Shown: piece by piece, positions 35,327 through 47,653 of the stretch
Layout: each line of letters starts with the position of its first letter
Position numbering within the stretch: the stretch's first letter is position 1
NCBI GenBank assembly: GCA_022606135.1
Contig: JABYQN010000008.1
Span: forward strand, 868,001 to 932,000
Length of the DNA: 64,000 nucleotides
Direction of reading: 5' to 3'
Source of the DNA: Fomes fomentarius
Taxonomy: Eukaryota > Basidiomycota > Agaricomycetes > Polyporales > Polyporaceae
Translations under genes and position numbers: made by a program
The notes under the pieces: model-generated
Told to the model about the DNA's origin: nothing
Seen by the model: only the letters and a program-made list of their open reading frames with translations
Database searches by the model: none

Positions 35327-37830
35327 TTAGTTGCGAAGGTCGACGATCTCTAGCGAGAGATCCTTCATTTGTACATGGCAATTGTCGCAGTCCTGTGTCA
35401 CGCCGATCAGGCAGCGTTCGGGTAGAATTTCGTAGATGACGAGCACTCACAGTGTATATTGGAACATCGGGATGAGGATGAAACGCCTCCTTGGCGTTGC
35501 AATCTAGGATGGTTTGCAACCCTCCAGGATCAGTGAGCCGGAAGATGCCGAACCTACAACGTTGTCTTAGAACCGCGCAACTCCAGCAAGAACTCGTGAA
35601 AACTCACTGTGGCGTAGATGATGGGGCGCAGACAACAGCGAACGACTCCGGGAGCATGCGCTGGAAGCCAGAGTGCGTGTGCAGATCCACCGAAGACATG
35701 AAACCTTGATAGCGTTCACTTTCATGTCAGAGAAGGGTTCCAAACGAAGAGAAGGCGACATGCTACTTACATGACTGCGTAGGATGAGTGTGGATCTATC
35801 ACAGGGTACGTTTCAGTATCACGCATCAGCCACAATCAAGGCCGACTCACCCATCCAAGCGTGATCAAGTGCCGCTCCTCGGTGAACTGAAGCACTAATT
35901 CCTCCTCGTCCATCATGCACGTGTCGCTCGTCGAGTGCTGCTTCGGGATGAGCAGCGTCGTCACCACGTACTTGGTGCCCTTGTCCTTGCCAAGAAGGAG
36001 CCCGCACGTCTCACGGTTCTGCAGCGTGTTGACCCGCGCGATCGAGAGGAACTTGGGCAGGCACTCGCGAGGCAGCTTGATCGTGCGCAGTTCCCCCACC
36101 TGCGCGTCCTTCGAACTTCCTGGCACAATTCGTGCGCTGGAGGACGATGCGGACGGCCGATGCTGCGGCGGGGGCGGCGGCTGCGGAGCTCGTATCTCAT
36201 TCGGCGAAGGTCCGCGCTGATTTGGGTACGACTGCGAGTGAGAGGACGAGTGCCCGTACGTTACTGGCGACTGGTGCGACTCCGGGACAGGCATATGGGT
36301 GGGATACGGCGGGATGACGGGTGCGGGCGTGGATTGAGAAGGGAGGATATTGCTGTACAATCCATTGGATTGTGGTTTGGCATTGAGTAATAAGAGAGAT
36401 GAGTCAGGCGCTTGAGAGATAGAAGTGGAGGCGAACATGGATGCGAGAGAGGGCACGTAGCCCTGCTTGAGCTGGTGCTGCGACATCAGCGAGGGATACT
36501 TTATGATTCCTAACTCCGGCGGCGCAGGAGAAGTGGTCGTGATCGGAACCGTGAACCCTCTGCATGTCTAGTAAGTATGAATGCAGGCTGACCATGGTTA
36601 CTATCACTTACCCAGGCGGCTTAGCCTTTGGTGTATGCTCTGCATTGCGTTGAGCCCTCCAGGACATTTTGGTTCCCTCGACGTCCGTTGAGGAGTCATC
36701 GTCGTACTTGTTCGGATTCTCCAGAGGCATCAGCGTGCTCGTTCCCACAAACGGATCCGTGGGATGGGATGGTTGAGGTGCATATACTGACCGTCCTGAA
36801 TGTCGTGAACCATGGTCCGGTTCGGGCATCCGCACGGATCCACTTGATGCACTCGGTGGCACAGGAGATGGCGTGAGTCTCGACATGTCTCTCCGAGCAG
36901 CTCGGGAAGCGGCCTCTGACTCCTGCTGTCGCCGAATGATACCATCCTGCTCTTGCCGACGTTTGTCATCTGCCGCTCGCCGCTTTGCACGCTCCTCTTC
37001 CCGCTTCGCCTCCTCCAAGGCATATCGTCGATTCTCCTCATCTCTTCTTTGCCTCTCGGACAATCCCGAACGATCCTGAGATTGCCTCCACGCCGCCTCT
37101 TCTCGCGCCTGCCTCTCACGTTCCTCTGCCTGACGACGGAGGTATTCTTCCTGCTTCCAAGCCTCCTCCCTGCGTGCTGCCTCACGTGCCTCGCGGGCGC
37201 GTTCTTCCTCCCGAGTAAGGTGCGGATCAGCCGACGTGGGTCGACTTGATCCTGGACTGGGGCGCTGGTTGGACTGCCAGTTCTCGTATCGCTCGACAAG
37301 TATGGGTTTCAATTGGCTCAGACTATCCAAAATGTCCTGCCCGTTCTGTAAAGTGGTTCCGTTAGCTTTGTCGGAATCACACGGAACATCATCATGCATA
37401 GCCAGCGATTCAGATGAAGTGAAGATATCACCTATGTACTCAGAAAGATTTGGGGAAAGTAGGAATATTTCTTGCATCAAGTGCATGATACGACGTGGTT
37501 ACTCACCATCCCGAGATTGTGTCTTTGATCGGCATTGAGAAGCATCTGGTACTCTCTGTGTGTCGGCAGCTTCTCCAAGACAATCGTGGCGGCCTTCGCA
37601 TACTCAACGAATGCGCCCTCGTACTCCTTGTTCTGCACGAGTGTCTCCGCATTCCTCCTGGCCTTCTCTGCGGTGCGCAGCCAGTGCTTGAGGCCCTTGC
37701 TGGGATCCCACAGATTCTCCTGGGCTTGCGCGGCTAGTTCGGCGATTGTAGCTGGACGATAGTAATTTGTCCGTGAAGAGCTGGGGCCTGCGCCGGCGCT
37801 GTGATTGGGAGGGTATACTGGAGAGCTCAT
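35327..37830 (-). CDS. AMSH/STAMBP-type JAMM deubiquitinase
   Basis: Minus-strand exons 37830-37507, 37345-36612, 36559-35851, 35795-35771, 35704-35608, 35553-35451 and 35392-35327 give 685 residues. The N-terminus is a helical MIT/USP8-dimerisation-like region (residues about 20-105). A long Arg/Glu/Ala-rich coiled coil (about 150-260), a Pro/Ser-rich linker and the C-terminal MPN+ domain follow. The metalloprotease motif is complete: CGLLLGK, then a Glu-rich EEEL stretch, then [15 protein letters not shown], giving the HxH-x-Asp zinc ligands. AMSH-specific elements follow, including DCDNCH near the end. AMSH enzymes cut Lys63-linked ubiquitin on endosomal cargo together with ESCRT. Intron 37346-37506 (161 bp) is open in the downstream frame and could hide a small exon. 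It is divergent from the GT90 gene, with 343 bp between starts. Confidence 0.93.
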
Positions 37831-38173
37831 GGTGGTTGGGAGAAGAGAGCGGGTGTGCAAGGTCCAACGCCGACAGGGTCGCCAGGCATGTCCCGGGCAA
37901 CGGTACCGCCGCAGTCTGAGCTTCCCGAGGCGCCCATACACGGACGCCTCGCTTATGTAATAGACGCGCCAGGGACTAGCCTACAGAACTGGAACTTCGT
38001 GAAGCGCCGCTGCTGGACTTGTCCGCCTTTTTGCCCTCTTCCGCCTCATCAAACCCGTACGCTCTTTTCAACACACGCTCGTCCTGTCGACCTGGCGTCG
38101 GGGAGCCTTCTACTTGTTGCACCGACGTACACACCCACGGGACGCCACCGACCCATCCGGACACACTTGAGCA
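37831..38173. promoter_or_regulatory. Divergent 343 bp intergenic region (AMSH / GT90)
   Basis: The two ATGs face away from each other across 343 bp, so both promoters must sit here or overlap the genes. No clear TATA element was seen; the sequence is CT-rich on the GT90 side. Confidence 0.6.
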
Positions 38174-40989
38174 ATGTACGAAGGTCTATCCGGCCAGAAG
38201 AAGGGTCTTCTCTTCTTCGCCGCCGTCGTCATCGTCTTCACGCAAGGAGGCCTGTGGGCTGCGCGGAGACATAGCCTAGACAACTTTCCGGACAACGCGC
38301 TCCTCCCGTCCTCGCGCTACCTTCCGTTCAGCCGCACCAATAATGACCTACCAACTATTAAGGAGCACCCTGTACCCAAATTGATGGCCGATGCGGAAGC
38401 CAGGTATCGCGACAAGCTATCGAGACAGAGCAAAACCCTCGAGGACGCGGTGAAAGAGTATGAACGAAGATACAACAGGAGGCCTCCACGCGGGTTCGAT
38501 GATTGGTGGCAGTTCGCGCGAAGCAACAACGTGCTCATGATTGACGAATACGACAACATTGATGAAGACCTCGCGCCGTTCTGGGAGATGCCTGCGGAGC
38601 AGCTGCGATGGCGAGCTGAATTAGTACGTGTTATTTCGATGTGACTAATGCTCCCGTCCTGACTCCATCAAGGCCGGGAACCTGCCATTCGTCGACGTCG
38701 TTCGCGTGAAGGATGGTCACGCCAGCGCAGTCAATATTTTGGAGGGAGACGAAAGCGAAGAAGTCAGTGCCCGCGCAAAGGGCTTTCTTTCGATGCTGAA
38801 GAGCTTTCAAGACAAGGCGAGTGCTTATTCCCGTTCAGATGTTCTTCACTTGTACAAGAGGCGTCATGCAAAGACCACCCAAAACAACCTAGATCTTCCT
38901 TTGCATGCATTTGATTCATGGCCAGCGCGGTTGAATGCACCCTGGCGCATATGCGTAGACGGGAATCGTCGCATGCGCAGCGAGCTGCCACGATCCCCGT
39001 CTTGGAATTCGTATATGCTGGCTCACTCACAATGAGCTAGGTATCAATTGCGCTGCGTCGAATGACGCACTGAAGAACGGTGCTCACCTAAGAATAGCGA
39101 ACTTAAACTAAACTTAATTCGTTGGACACCGTTCGGCGGATCATATACAATGCGTGCCAGAACTCAATGCCACCCTGCGAATGCATGTCGCGCGCATTGA
39201 GCTTGTGGTGTCTATCAGGTAGTGGCAGGCTTGATAGCCTGTTATGTGGTTCAAGAGTGGTACCTGGTATATTGATTCCCTTGACGCAATGTGGATAGCT
39301 TCCGATCCACACACGACGTGTTGCGCTCCCTTCGGTCCCATACAGTCTCATATACGCTTCTTTCAGGGCGCGCAGCTCACTCACGTACTGTGCAGCTTCC
39401 AGATTTGATCTTCCCGATCAATGGCATGGCTGAGGGACGGGTGCTGGTCCCATGGGAGCAGCGAGTACCCTCGAACGTCACAGTGGAATTGAACATCAGT
39501 CAGTTTGTGCCCCTTCGTGCTCGCTCAGAGTCAGTTTCCTCATCTTCCCACAGAGGCAATCGAGCAGGAGCTAAGCGGCACTCGGCACCCTGATTGGCAC
39601 GGAGAAGGCAACGTATGGGAAGCCTACCGCCGAACATGCGAGCCTGGGACTGCTGCACGACGGCTGTTTAGTTCCTTCCGTGCCTCATCGACCACGCAGA
39701 CGAGCCAACTAACTGCGCGAAACGAGGACTTCGTTTTTGCACGCAGCACCGCCGGCAACTACTCCTTTTGCATGAACCCGTGGGCTCACTATAACCAAGG
39801 CCACTTTTTCTCCGATTGGCGCAGTATCGCAGCCGTGTTCCCGATTTTCTCTCCCGCGAAGGCGTCCGGGTACCTCGACATACGGATACCTAGTCACTAC
39901 TACTACGCGCAGACGCGACGGTACACGTACGGCTGGGACCCAGTGAACCTTCAATTGAAGGAGGTGGACGACATGGAGACCCCGTGGGAGGAGAAGAGTG
40001 ACAAAGTCTTTTGGCGAGGTGCCTCCACGGGAGGTGGTAGCTCGCCGCCCGGCTTTGCCGCGCAGTATCAACGTCATAGGTCAGTGTTTATTCTGTATTC
40101 CTGGTTGTAGTCGAACTCAATTGTGACGCAGGTTCGTTCGGCTTACGAACGATCAGACCTCTATCAACCGCACAATCGTCTTTGCTGACCCGCCTGGATC
40201 AACCAACTACGTTTATGCCGACGTTCCAGCGGCATTGCTGAATGACGAGATCATGAACGTTGCGTTTGTGAAGGTTGTTGGGGCGGAGAACTATCCCGGT
40301 GGCCTTGACGCGCTCGTGAAGGTGCACCGAGTGGATGACAGTGGTGTCAACCTGGGAGATCATTGGAAACACAAGTACATCGTGGACCTTGACGGCATGG
40401 GCTACTCCGGCCGCTTTTTCTCGTTTATGGAATCGGACAGTGTAGTGCTAAAGCATACCGTCTACCGCGAGTTCTACTCTGACTGGCTCCAACCCTGGTA
40501 CGTCATTACATACATGGATCAGTCTACACCCCAAACTCACGTTCGGTCCGCAGGCTGCACTACATCCCTCTCTCGCAGTCCTATTCCGAGATCTACAACA
40601 TCCACGCGTTCTTCTCCGGAGCTACGGAGTCCACCTTACGCGTGGCCAACGCGACTGCCCTGTACATGCCAGCGGACAAGCGCAAGACCATCGACGGCGA
40701 TCGGAGGCTAAGACGGATCGCACGTGCCGGGAAGCAGTGGAAGCGGACGGTAGGGCGAAGAGTGGATATGGAAGGTGCGTCCCGTTGCTGCCACGGTTTC
40801 ATACTGTCGTCCAGGACCCCCTTCTCGACGCCCTCGCCGCCTTCCGCTTACTCCGTCCATTCATTCTGGGCCCCGGAGAGCAGCTGCTGACACGTTCTCT
40901 TCGTCCACGCAGCGTATGTGTATCGCCTGTGCTTGGAGTACGCGCGGCTGTGGTCGGATGACCGGGACGCTATGAGCTTCACTCTATGA
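38174..40989 (+). CDS. GT90 (CAP10-type) glycosyltransferase
   Basis: Exons 38174-38623, 38673-38816, 39396-39498, 39554-40079, 40132-40497, 40554-40774 and 40913-40989 join in phase to 628 residues. The N-terminus has a short cytoplasmic piece and one signal-anchor helix (KGLLFFAAVVIVFTQGGLW), giving type II Golgi topology. The stem contains the family motif RPPRGFDDWW. The catalytic region carries NYSFCMNPW, KVFWRGASTGG, WKHKYIVDLDGMGYSGRF and SDSVVLKHTVYREFYSDWL, typical of fungal GT90 proteins related to Cryptococcus Cap10 and Cxt1, which act in capsule or glycan xylosylation. The donor sugar here is not determined. Intron 2 (38817-39395) is 579 bp and starts with GC, not GT; only that border keeps the phase and the family sequence. 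The last intron is 138 bp. Confidence 0.92.
38817..39395 (+). other. 579 bp GC-AG intron in the GT90 gene
   Basis: The exon ends GACAAG, the intron begins GCGAGT and ends GTGCAG, and the next exon starts LPDLIFPING in phase 0. The only nearby GT (38821) gives the wrong phase. It is about ten times longer than the common introns here, and no gene is evident inside. Confidence 0.75.
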
Positions 40990-42519
40990 GGCATGGGCCA
41001 CGGCATGGTGCATGTTGGATCACCTGCGTAGGCTTTCATGGCATTGTGAGCGCTGGATCCCGTGCTATTCACGTTCGTTGATAGAGCCTTTGTTGGACAT
41101 TTGTCTCTGTGCGTGGATGCTACTGCTGCCACGCGCGCTATCTACTCTCACAGATGCTTCCGGGATTATGGGGAACTTCACATACATAGAGATACCGTAG
41201 GATGTACTAAGTAGTACCAAGCTTGTCTCTCATCACGATCGTAAATATAGTACTGCTGGTAATCGCATGCTGTAACGGAAGGCTTGTGCTGTTTGAGAGC
41301 CTCACGTTGTACGGAGCTCCATCTCGGCCACGCAGATCGGCCGGAGAAGACGAGAAGGAAGCGGAAGAGGCTGGTGGCCACTGGCCAGGGCAGGGCGCTT
41401 GCTGTAAGGTCCCTCTTCTGAATGCACTCCCCTACACCACAATCCACCATGGCCACAGCACTCATCAACGTCAGCTGCCAGTGCACGAGCCTGCGTTCTA
41501 TCTCCTACAGACCTTGCGCTTCTCCGACGTTTCACGGACGTTGTGTGCGGTTCGAAGTCGGCCAGCATGCTCATCGTCCTCGCCCGAGATGGAAGTCACC
41601 GGCGGGCTGGACATAGGTAGACAGACTTCGCCCGGGAGATGAGAACGATAACTAAGCATCGTCGGCGCTTTCTGCGGGTCAAGAATCACAGCAGACAGCG
41701 TTACATGGGAACCACTCGCTGACAGCGATCTCCTGCAGAAACACGCTGTTGCCGCGTGCCCGTCGCGCGAAGTGTTCTTGCCCGGCTCGCACTTGGACGC
41801 TTCACTGCCAGGGCGTGGAGCTCTCGCTCTGGGGCTGTGGGATCGCTTTCGCCTAGCGCGAACGGTCTGGACTGGTGCGAAGGTGCGACGTTCTCCCAAC
41901 AGATTCTGGCGAGAGGGTGCGGACGTACTACTGCTGCGTGCTCACTCCTGCCTAGGAACAGGGACGTGGCCAACTCCGCCCGGGGGGGCATACTTTCGCC
42001 AGCTCAGTTCCATGCCCAGCAGCTCATCCTGAGTAGAACATACATTGCGCAGACATCGCGCATCCCCGGGAGCACCGTGCACGATCTGTGCTATCGTGCA
42101 ACAATCGTGCGCATCGCGATCACGTCCGAGGTGCCCTATTAGTCTGTGCCACTCCAGGATGTTCCGGGGAGGTGATGTCCCATCTGAGAAAACACGCTGC
42201 TCAAGCGTGTTCGAAGATATGATCGCGCTCTTTTTATGTGTTCTGCGGACTTCTGCGCCCTGTCGTCATAAGACCTAGAAGTGCGCCGCTGCAGTGCCTG
42301 ATATACAGTCAGTGGCCCGTGCCCCATCGCGCCCACCTTGCCTCTCACATCCTAGTATTCATTGTAGTCGCAGGACGCATCTCGGTCCTCACATTCATCC
42401 TCACGGCTTATCCTTTGTTCTCTCCTGCTTTCTCCTGACGACATCCCCAATCTTCTCCGATATACTCATCCCTGTCCTCCAACCTCGGCGAAATACCTCC
42501 CCTCGTGAAAAGTATCCTG
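40990..42519. other. Intergenic, no gene seen
   Basis: About 1.5 kb with short overlapping frames on both strands, none with a recognisable domain. A decayed gene is possible but not supported. Confidence 0.4.
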
Positions 42520-44115
42520 ATGCCTCTCGCAACAATGTCAAGCGCAATGTCAAACATGTCTTCCCCCACCCCAGTCGGTATCCCGACCTGCCTGTGCCAC
42601 GCACGCAGAGCGTGTCCGAGTTCGAGGTCGAGCATAGCGTTACCGGAAAGGCGCCCTATACCCCGAGCAAGCCCAGGAGACGAAGCTCGGATCCCGAGTA
42701 CGATAGCCAGGCCGCATATCGCGCAGCAATATCAGGGATTGTAAGCGCAAAGGCGCAGCCGTTTGCGGTCTCGGGGCGAGTGCCCTTCGATCCCGCGCAC
42801 CTCACTCTGTTCTTCCGCTCAAAGGTGCGTACTACGGGTTGTGCTCGTCTGTCGGGTGAGCGTTGTCCCCGGGGTGACTGCTGACAATCATCCCTCTCTT
42901 CTGCTTTCTGTAGAGCGCAATCTGCTATGCATTAGACTTCCCTATCGATGTTGATGTCGACATGCCACCCGCACTCGACATGCTCATCTCGACGTGCCTT
43001 CCTCATCCGACGATGAACGGCTATGCTGAAAACGATACCCTGTACTACCCTCCAACCCTCCCCCTCACTGCGACACTCGAACTCGCGAACCATCCCATCC
43101 TCGACGCAGTCCGCAATACGCTTTTCCCCGCCCTCCCCGTCGGTCATTACCTCACGGTGGTCCGAGATAAGCTCGAGATCTGGCCGAAGGGGAACGCAGT
43201 TACCGTCCAGTCGCGCCCACTCGACAACCGTGTTGCGACCATCCTCGTGACGCTTCCGGTCAAGTTCCGCGGTGGCTCGCTCGTGGTGCGTAAAGCGGCG
43301 GGCATGGAAGAGAAGTTCTATGGGCGAGGAGGGAAGACCGGAGACTTGGAGTGGACGGCGTTCATGTCAGACTGCGACTACGAGATCCAGACCGTACGAA
43401 GCGGTTGCAGGGTGACGATCTCGTACGCGGTGCAGCTCAAGTCGTTCGGTCCGGCGGGTCTCCAGCCAGACCCGCTTATCGCGCCGAGCGACCAGTTTTT
43501 GGACATGCTCTCGCCGGTGCTGAACATGTCTCGCGGGAGAAGGGTGGCGTTCTACCTTACCGGGGAGTATGGCGTGAATCCCGGCGAGGTGTTGGCAGAG
43601 TCGCTGGTCCCTAGTGTAAGTCTAGGCTTTTCTCTCTTACGGTATGGGCCATGCTCATTCCCGCCTCGCAGCTTAAGGGTGGCGACTCAATATTGTACCA
43701 CGCGCTTAAGCTCTATAAGTTGTCTCCGGAGCTCAGGTGGACGGCTGGAGGGTTCGTCTGGCCAGTTGACCAGACGGTCGAGATCGTGAACGAGGGTTCC
43801 GAGAGCCCAACAGCGTCGATTGGCCGCGGGTCGCTATCCGGATTCAGCAACGGCTCTGGCTCTCGCGGCATGCCCCCCATCCGAGGTCCATTTAGCTCCT
43901 CGGCTTCAGAGCCTGGAGAGGACGAGACGGACGATCTACGGCAAAAGGTCGTGAAGAGTGGGGCCATCCCGCTCGCAGAAGCGGACATCCAGCTGCTGTC
44001 TGATCACGTCACCTTCCCGGGCGTGGTCGCGCGGGAAAAGGTGCCGTTTGTGTCTGGGATGGGCGAGATGGAGAAGCTGGTGGTGAACGTACTTATGATG
44101 GTGTATGTCCCCTAG
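42520..44115 (+). CDS. 2OG-Fe(II) oxygenase-like protein, metal site degraded
   Basis: Modelled exons 42520-42573, 42609-42824, 42914-43615 and 43672-44115 give about 471 residues. The central part has the shape of a fungal prolyl-4-hydroxylase-like double-stranded beta-helix: FRGGSLVVRK, then WTAFMSDCDYEIQTVRSGCRVTISY. Active members of this family have an HxD motif upstream and a His in the SDC-HEV position. Here the upstream motif is not visible and the His is Tyr (CDYEI), so iron binding is doubtful. The C-terminal third has Ser/Gly-rich linkers and no known domain. The 5' end is uncertain: the main frame has no ATG before 42824, and the proposed first exon needs a 35 bp intron. Both the role and the family placement are moderately confident inferences. 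Confidence 0.6.
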
Positions 44116-44536
44116 TCGGTGTCTTGGTTGCTGCTTGCTTTGCTCTTTGTTTGCTCTCCCCTGGCTTGTTGTTGCGGACATGTTGTATTACTAGCAGTGT
44201 ATCGTACGTATCTGCCATGATATAATATTTACGCTCTTCGGACTCACGATGACTGCCCGACTCATGAGCCCGGTGATATGTACCAAGTACATGAGTCTGC
44301 GGCTACAACGGACTTAGGCGAACAGGGTCTGGACGTCGGCCCGCAACAGGTGACGCCCAATCAGAGCGCGCCAATACCGACGGCCAATCAGCTGGATGCG
44401 TTTACACTCGGCGAAAGCCGGAGTTTGGCCATCGTGTCCAACGACGCGCTCGTCGTCTTCTACCCATTCCTCGTCGTGAGTACCACGCCGACGTGCGCAC
44501 GCTCTACTGCTTATTTTCTCTTGCCCGGCGAAAGCC
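44116..44536. other. Promoter region of the complex I subunit gene
   Basis: About 420 bases. A frame from 44278 is open but has no homology or codon pattern of note, and it overlaps the leader of the next gene. Confidence 0.4.
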
Positions 44537-47453
44537 ATGTTACGGCTCGTCTCGTCGGCTTCGAAGCCCTCGTCGGCGGGCGTGCTCGCCAAAGTTGTCG
44601 GATCCCCGTCATCAACGCGTTCAAGTACGCTCTCCCCTTCTTCTAACTCTCCCTTCGCTAAGCAGCTGGCAAATTCTCGTGCAGCTCGTCGGACGTTTGC
44701 GTCATCGTCTGCTCGACACGCGGACATCACTCTCACTGTTGACGGGAAGGAGGTGACTGTGCCTCAAGGTGCGTACCCCAACACACACGGCGGGCATCTC
44801 GATATATTCGGCGGACACAAGGCGCGACGCAAGGCATCCTCTGTCTTGGCCGGGAACCTGTGTGGCAACTCAGGTTGTCTTCCGGTGATCAAAGAATGTC
44901 TTGAGCGGTTGCCCTTCTCCAGTTGCATCGACGAGCTTGGAGGAATTCCCATCATTTTGGCCATCCTAGTCTCTGGTATCTCGTGCTCAAGTGTGAATTG
45001 TAGGTTCGGCGTTGATTCAGGCTTGCGAGGCTGCCGGAGCAACAATACCAAGGTGCGTCCGTTTCTGGCGTTATCGTAACCCCATTCCACAGTCTAACAC
45101 TTCTCCAGATTTTGTTACCATGACCGACTCGCGATTGCCGGCAACTGTCGGTGTGTATTCAAGTCTCGTTAGGGGTGTGAGGGCAAGACGTTCATATTCC
45201 AACTTAGTATGTGCTTGGTCGAGGTAGAACGATCACCAAAACCCGTGGCCTCTTGGTGAGTGCGCACTTTTCGTAAGAAACATCGCATTTCTGACATCCA
45301 TCGTAGCGCCATGCCTGCTATGCCTGGTGCAAAGGTGTGGACTAACACCCCTCTTGTTCATGAAGCTCGGTAAGACATGGTTTTAGCAATCATCCTAGTA
45401 TGCGCGTTCATGTTCTTATAGCGAAGGCGTTATGGAATTTCTACTCTCCAACCACCCTCTGGATTGCCCTATTTGCGATCAGGGTGGTGAGTGCGACCTC
45501 CAGGATCAGTCAATGCGCTATGGTGCGGACCGGTCACGATTCCACGAGATCGCTGGGAAGCGGGCAGTCGAGGACAAGGACCTCGGACCTCTTGTCAAGA
45601 CCTCCATGAACCGTTGCATTCAGTGCACGCGGTGCGTACGGTTCGCCAACGAAGTTGCAGGAGTAGAGGAACTTGGTACGACTGGACGTGGTAACGATAT
45701 GCAGATCGGCACGTACGTGGCGAAGACTATGGACTCTGAGCTCTCTGGCAATGTCGTCGACCTGTGCCCCGTCGGCGCGCTGACGAGTAAACCGTACGCA
45801 TTCCATGCACGTCCATGGGAGCTCAAGCATACCGACTCTGTCGATGTCTTTGACGCGGTTGGCTCAAATATTCGCGTCGACTCCCGTGGTGTTGTCGTGA
45901 TGCGTGTCCAGCCTCGTCCCAACGACGACGTGAACGAGGAGTGGATCAGCGACAAGACGCGGTATGCCTATGACGGTCTCCGGTTCCAGCGGTTGACGGT
46001 GCCCCTTGTCAAGCAGGGTGACAGGTTCGTGTCCGCGTCTTGGGAGGACGCGCTCTCGACTATCGCCGAAGGTCTTAAGAAGACGGGTGCTAAGGGTGAC
46101 GAGATCAAGGCTATTGCTGGTCACCTCGCGGACACTGAGGCACTTGTCGCCTTGAAGGATCTCATTAACCGGCTGGGCTCAGATAACACCGCTCTGGACA
46201 GTGTCGGCGGCCATGCTGCCCCCGCACACGCTGTTGACGTGCGGTCAAACTACCTCTTCAACTCGACTATCCCTGGTGTCGAGCAGGCTGATGCGATCCT
46301 CCTTGTCGGCACCAACCCACGACATGAGGCGGCGGTCCTGAACTCGCGTATCCGGAAGAGCTGGCTGCACACCACGCTTGAGGTTGGTCTGATCGGCGAG
46401 CGTGTTGACACGACGTACGGCTACGAGCATCTCGGCTACGACGCGAAGGCTGTTGCGGACTTTGTCGCAGGCAAGGGCGAGTTCGCCAAGACGTTCAAAC
46501 AGGCGAAGAGGCCTCTGATCATCGTTGGTAGCTCACTGGTCGAGCACTCCGACGGCGCTGCGATCTACAACGCTCTCGCGAAGTTCGTTGAGGCCAACAA
46601 GGACAAGCTCGTGACGCCCGAGTGGAACGGCTTCAGCGTCCTCCAACGTGTGAGTGTGCCTGACCTCCCCTTAGGGCATCCGATTGCTGACCTATCTTCT
46701 GTAGGTTGCCTCCCGCACTGCTGCCTACGACATTGGCTTTGTCCCATCGAAGAAGGCGTCGGCAACCAAGGCCAAATTCATCTACCTCCTCAACGCGGAT
46801 GAAGTGAACCCGAAGGAGATTCCTCAGGACGCTTTTGTCGTCTACCAGGGCCACCACGGTGACCTTGGCGCTCAGCTCGCTGATGTCGTCCTTCCCGGCT
46901 CCGCATACACCGAGAAGGGTACCACTTGGGTGAACACTGAGGGTCGCTCACAGCTCGGTCGTGCTGCCGTTCCTCCCCCTGGCGCCTCGCGTGAAGACTG
47001 GAAGATCATCCGGTACGTGTTTGTAATACACATCTGCGTCACATCTGTTCTTATGCCTTCTTCAGTGCGCTCTCTGAGATCCTTGGTTCACCACTCCCGT
47101 ACGACGATGTCCTGAGTCTCCGTGATCGCATGTGGGAGATCTCGCCTGCTCTCCTCCGCTACGACACGACCGAGTCCACCTCCGTCGATGTAGCCCTCGC
47201 TGGCCTGAAGGCCCTCATCGCTGCTACTGCCAAGGCCAAGGTCACCGGCGAGCCATTGAAGAAGCCCATAGAGAACTTCTACCAGACTGACCCCATCTCA
47301 AGAGCGTAAGTAACCCCTCCATGCCTATCCTCAATCACGCACTCACTCTTGCTTAGCTCCGTCACGATGGCGCAATGTACGCGTGCGTTCGTGAAGGGAG
47401 AGGACTACGGATTCACCGAGCTTTCGAGTGCCGCCGAGGCTGCCTTTGCATGA
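44537..47453 (+). CDS. NDUFS1: NADH:ubiquinone oxidoreductase 75/78 kDa subunit
   Basis: Nine exons (44537-44768, 45004-45052, 45109-45150, 45208-45255, 45307-45369, 45422-46649, 46705-47012, 47066-47305, 47357-47453) give 768 residues. The start is a Ser/Arg/Ala-rich mitochondrial targeting sequence. A 2Fe-2S domain follows, with ligands in the small exons (RFCYHD, NCRMC, SCAMPA). Next come the 4Fe-4S sites [18 protein letters not shown] and [11 protein letters not shown] with DLCPVGAL further on, then the molybdopterin-oxidoreductase-like domain. This is the electron-transferring core subunit of the peripheral arm of respiratory complex I in the mitochondrial matrix. All cysteine ligands expected for clusters N1b, N4 and N5 are present. 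Length is close to the fungal norm. Intron 1 is 235 bp; three exons in a row are under 50 nt. Confidence 0.96.
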
Positions 47454-47653
47454 TGTCTCCATAGATCATACAATGAGAAAGCTTCTTACATCTTCACGTT
47501 CATGCTCTCTGACGCTGTCATGACACTGCATTTCGTATATTATAGCCATTATGTTTCGTTTCCAACAAATACAGTCATCAATCTCTGTCGTATCCAACCA
47601 TTACGGTATAAGTCAGTACAAGATATCGCCCCACCCAGCATGTACTGAAAGGC

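Noticed and set aside
35103..35519. Long read-through frame at the end of the deubiquitinase
   Set aside because: The intron 35393-35450 has good borders, and the spliced end DCDNCH...DLRN fits AMSH proteins better.
40990..42142. Several overlapping frames that might be a decayed gene
   Set aside because: No fragment resembles a known family or any other gene of the window.
44278..44646. 122-codon frame upstream of the complex I gene
   Set aside because: It overlaps the well-supported start at 44537 in another frame and shows no family features.
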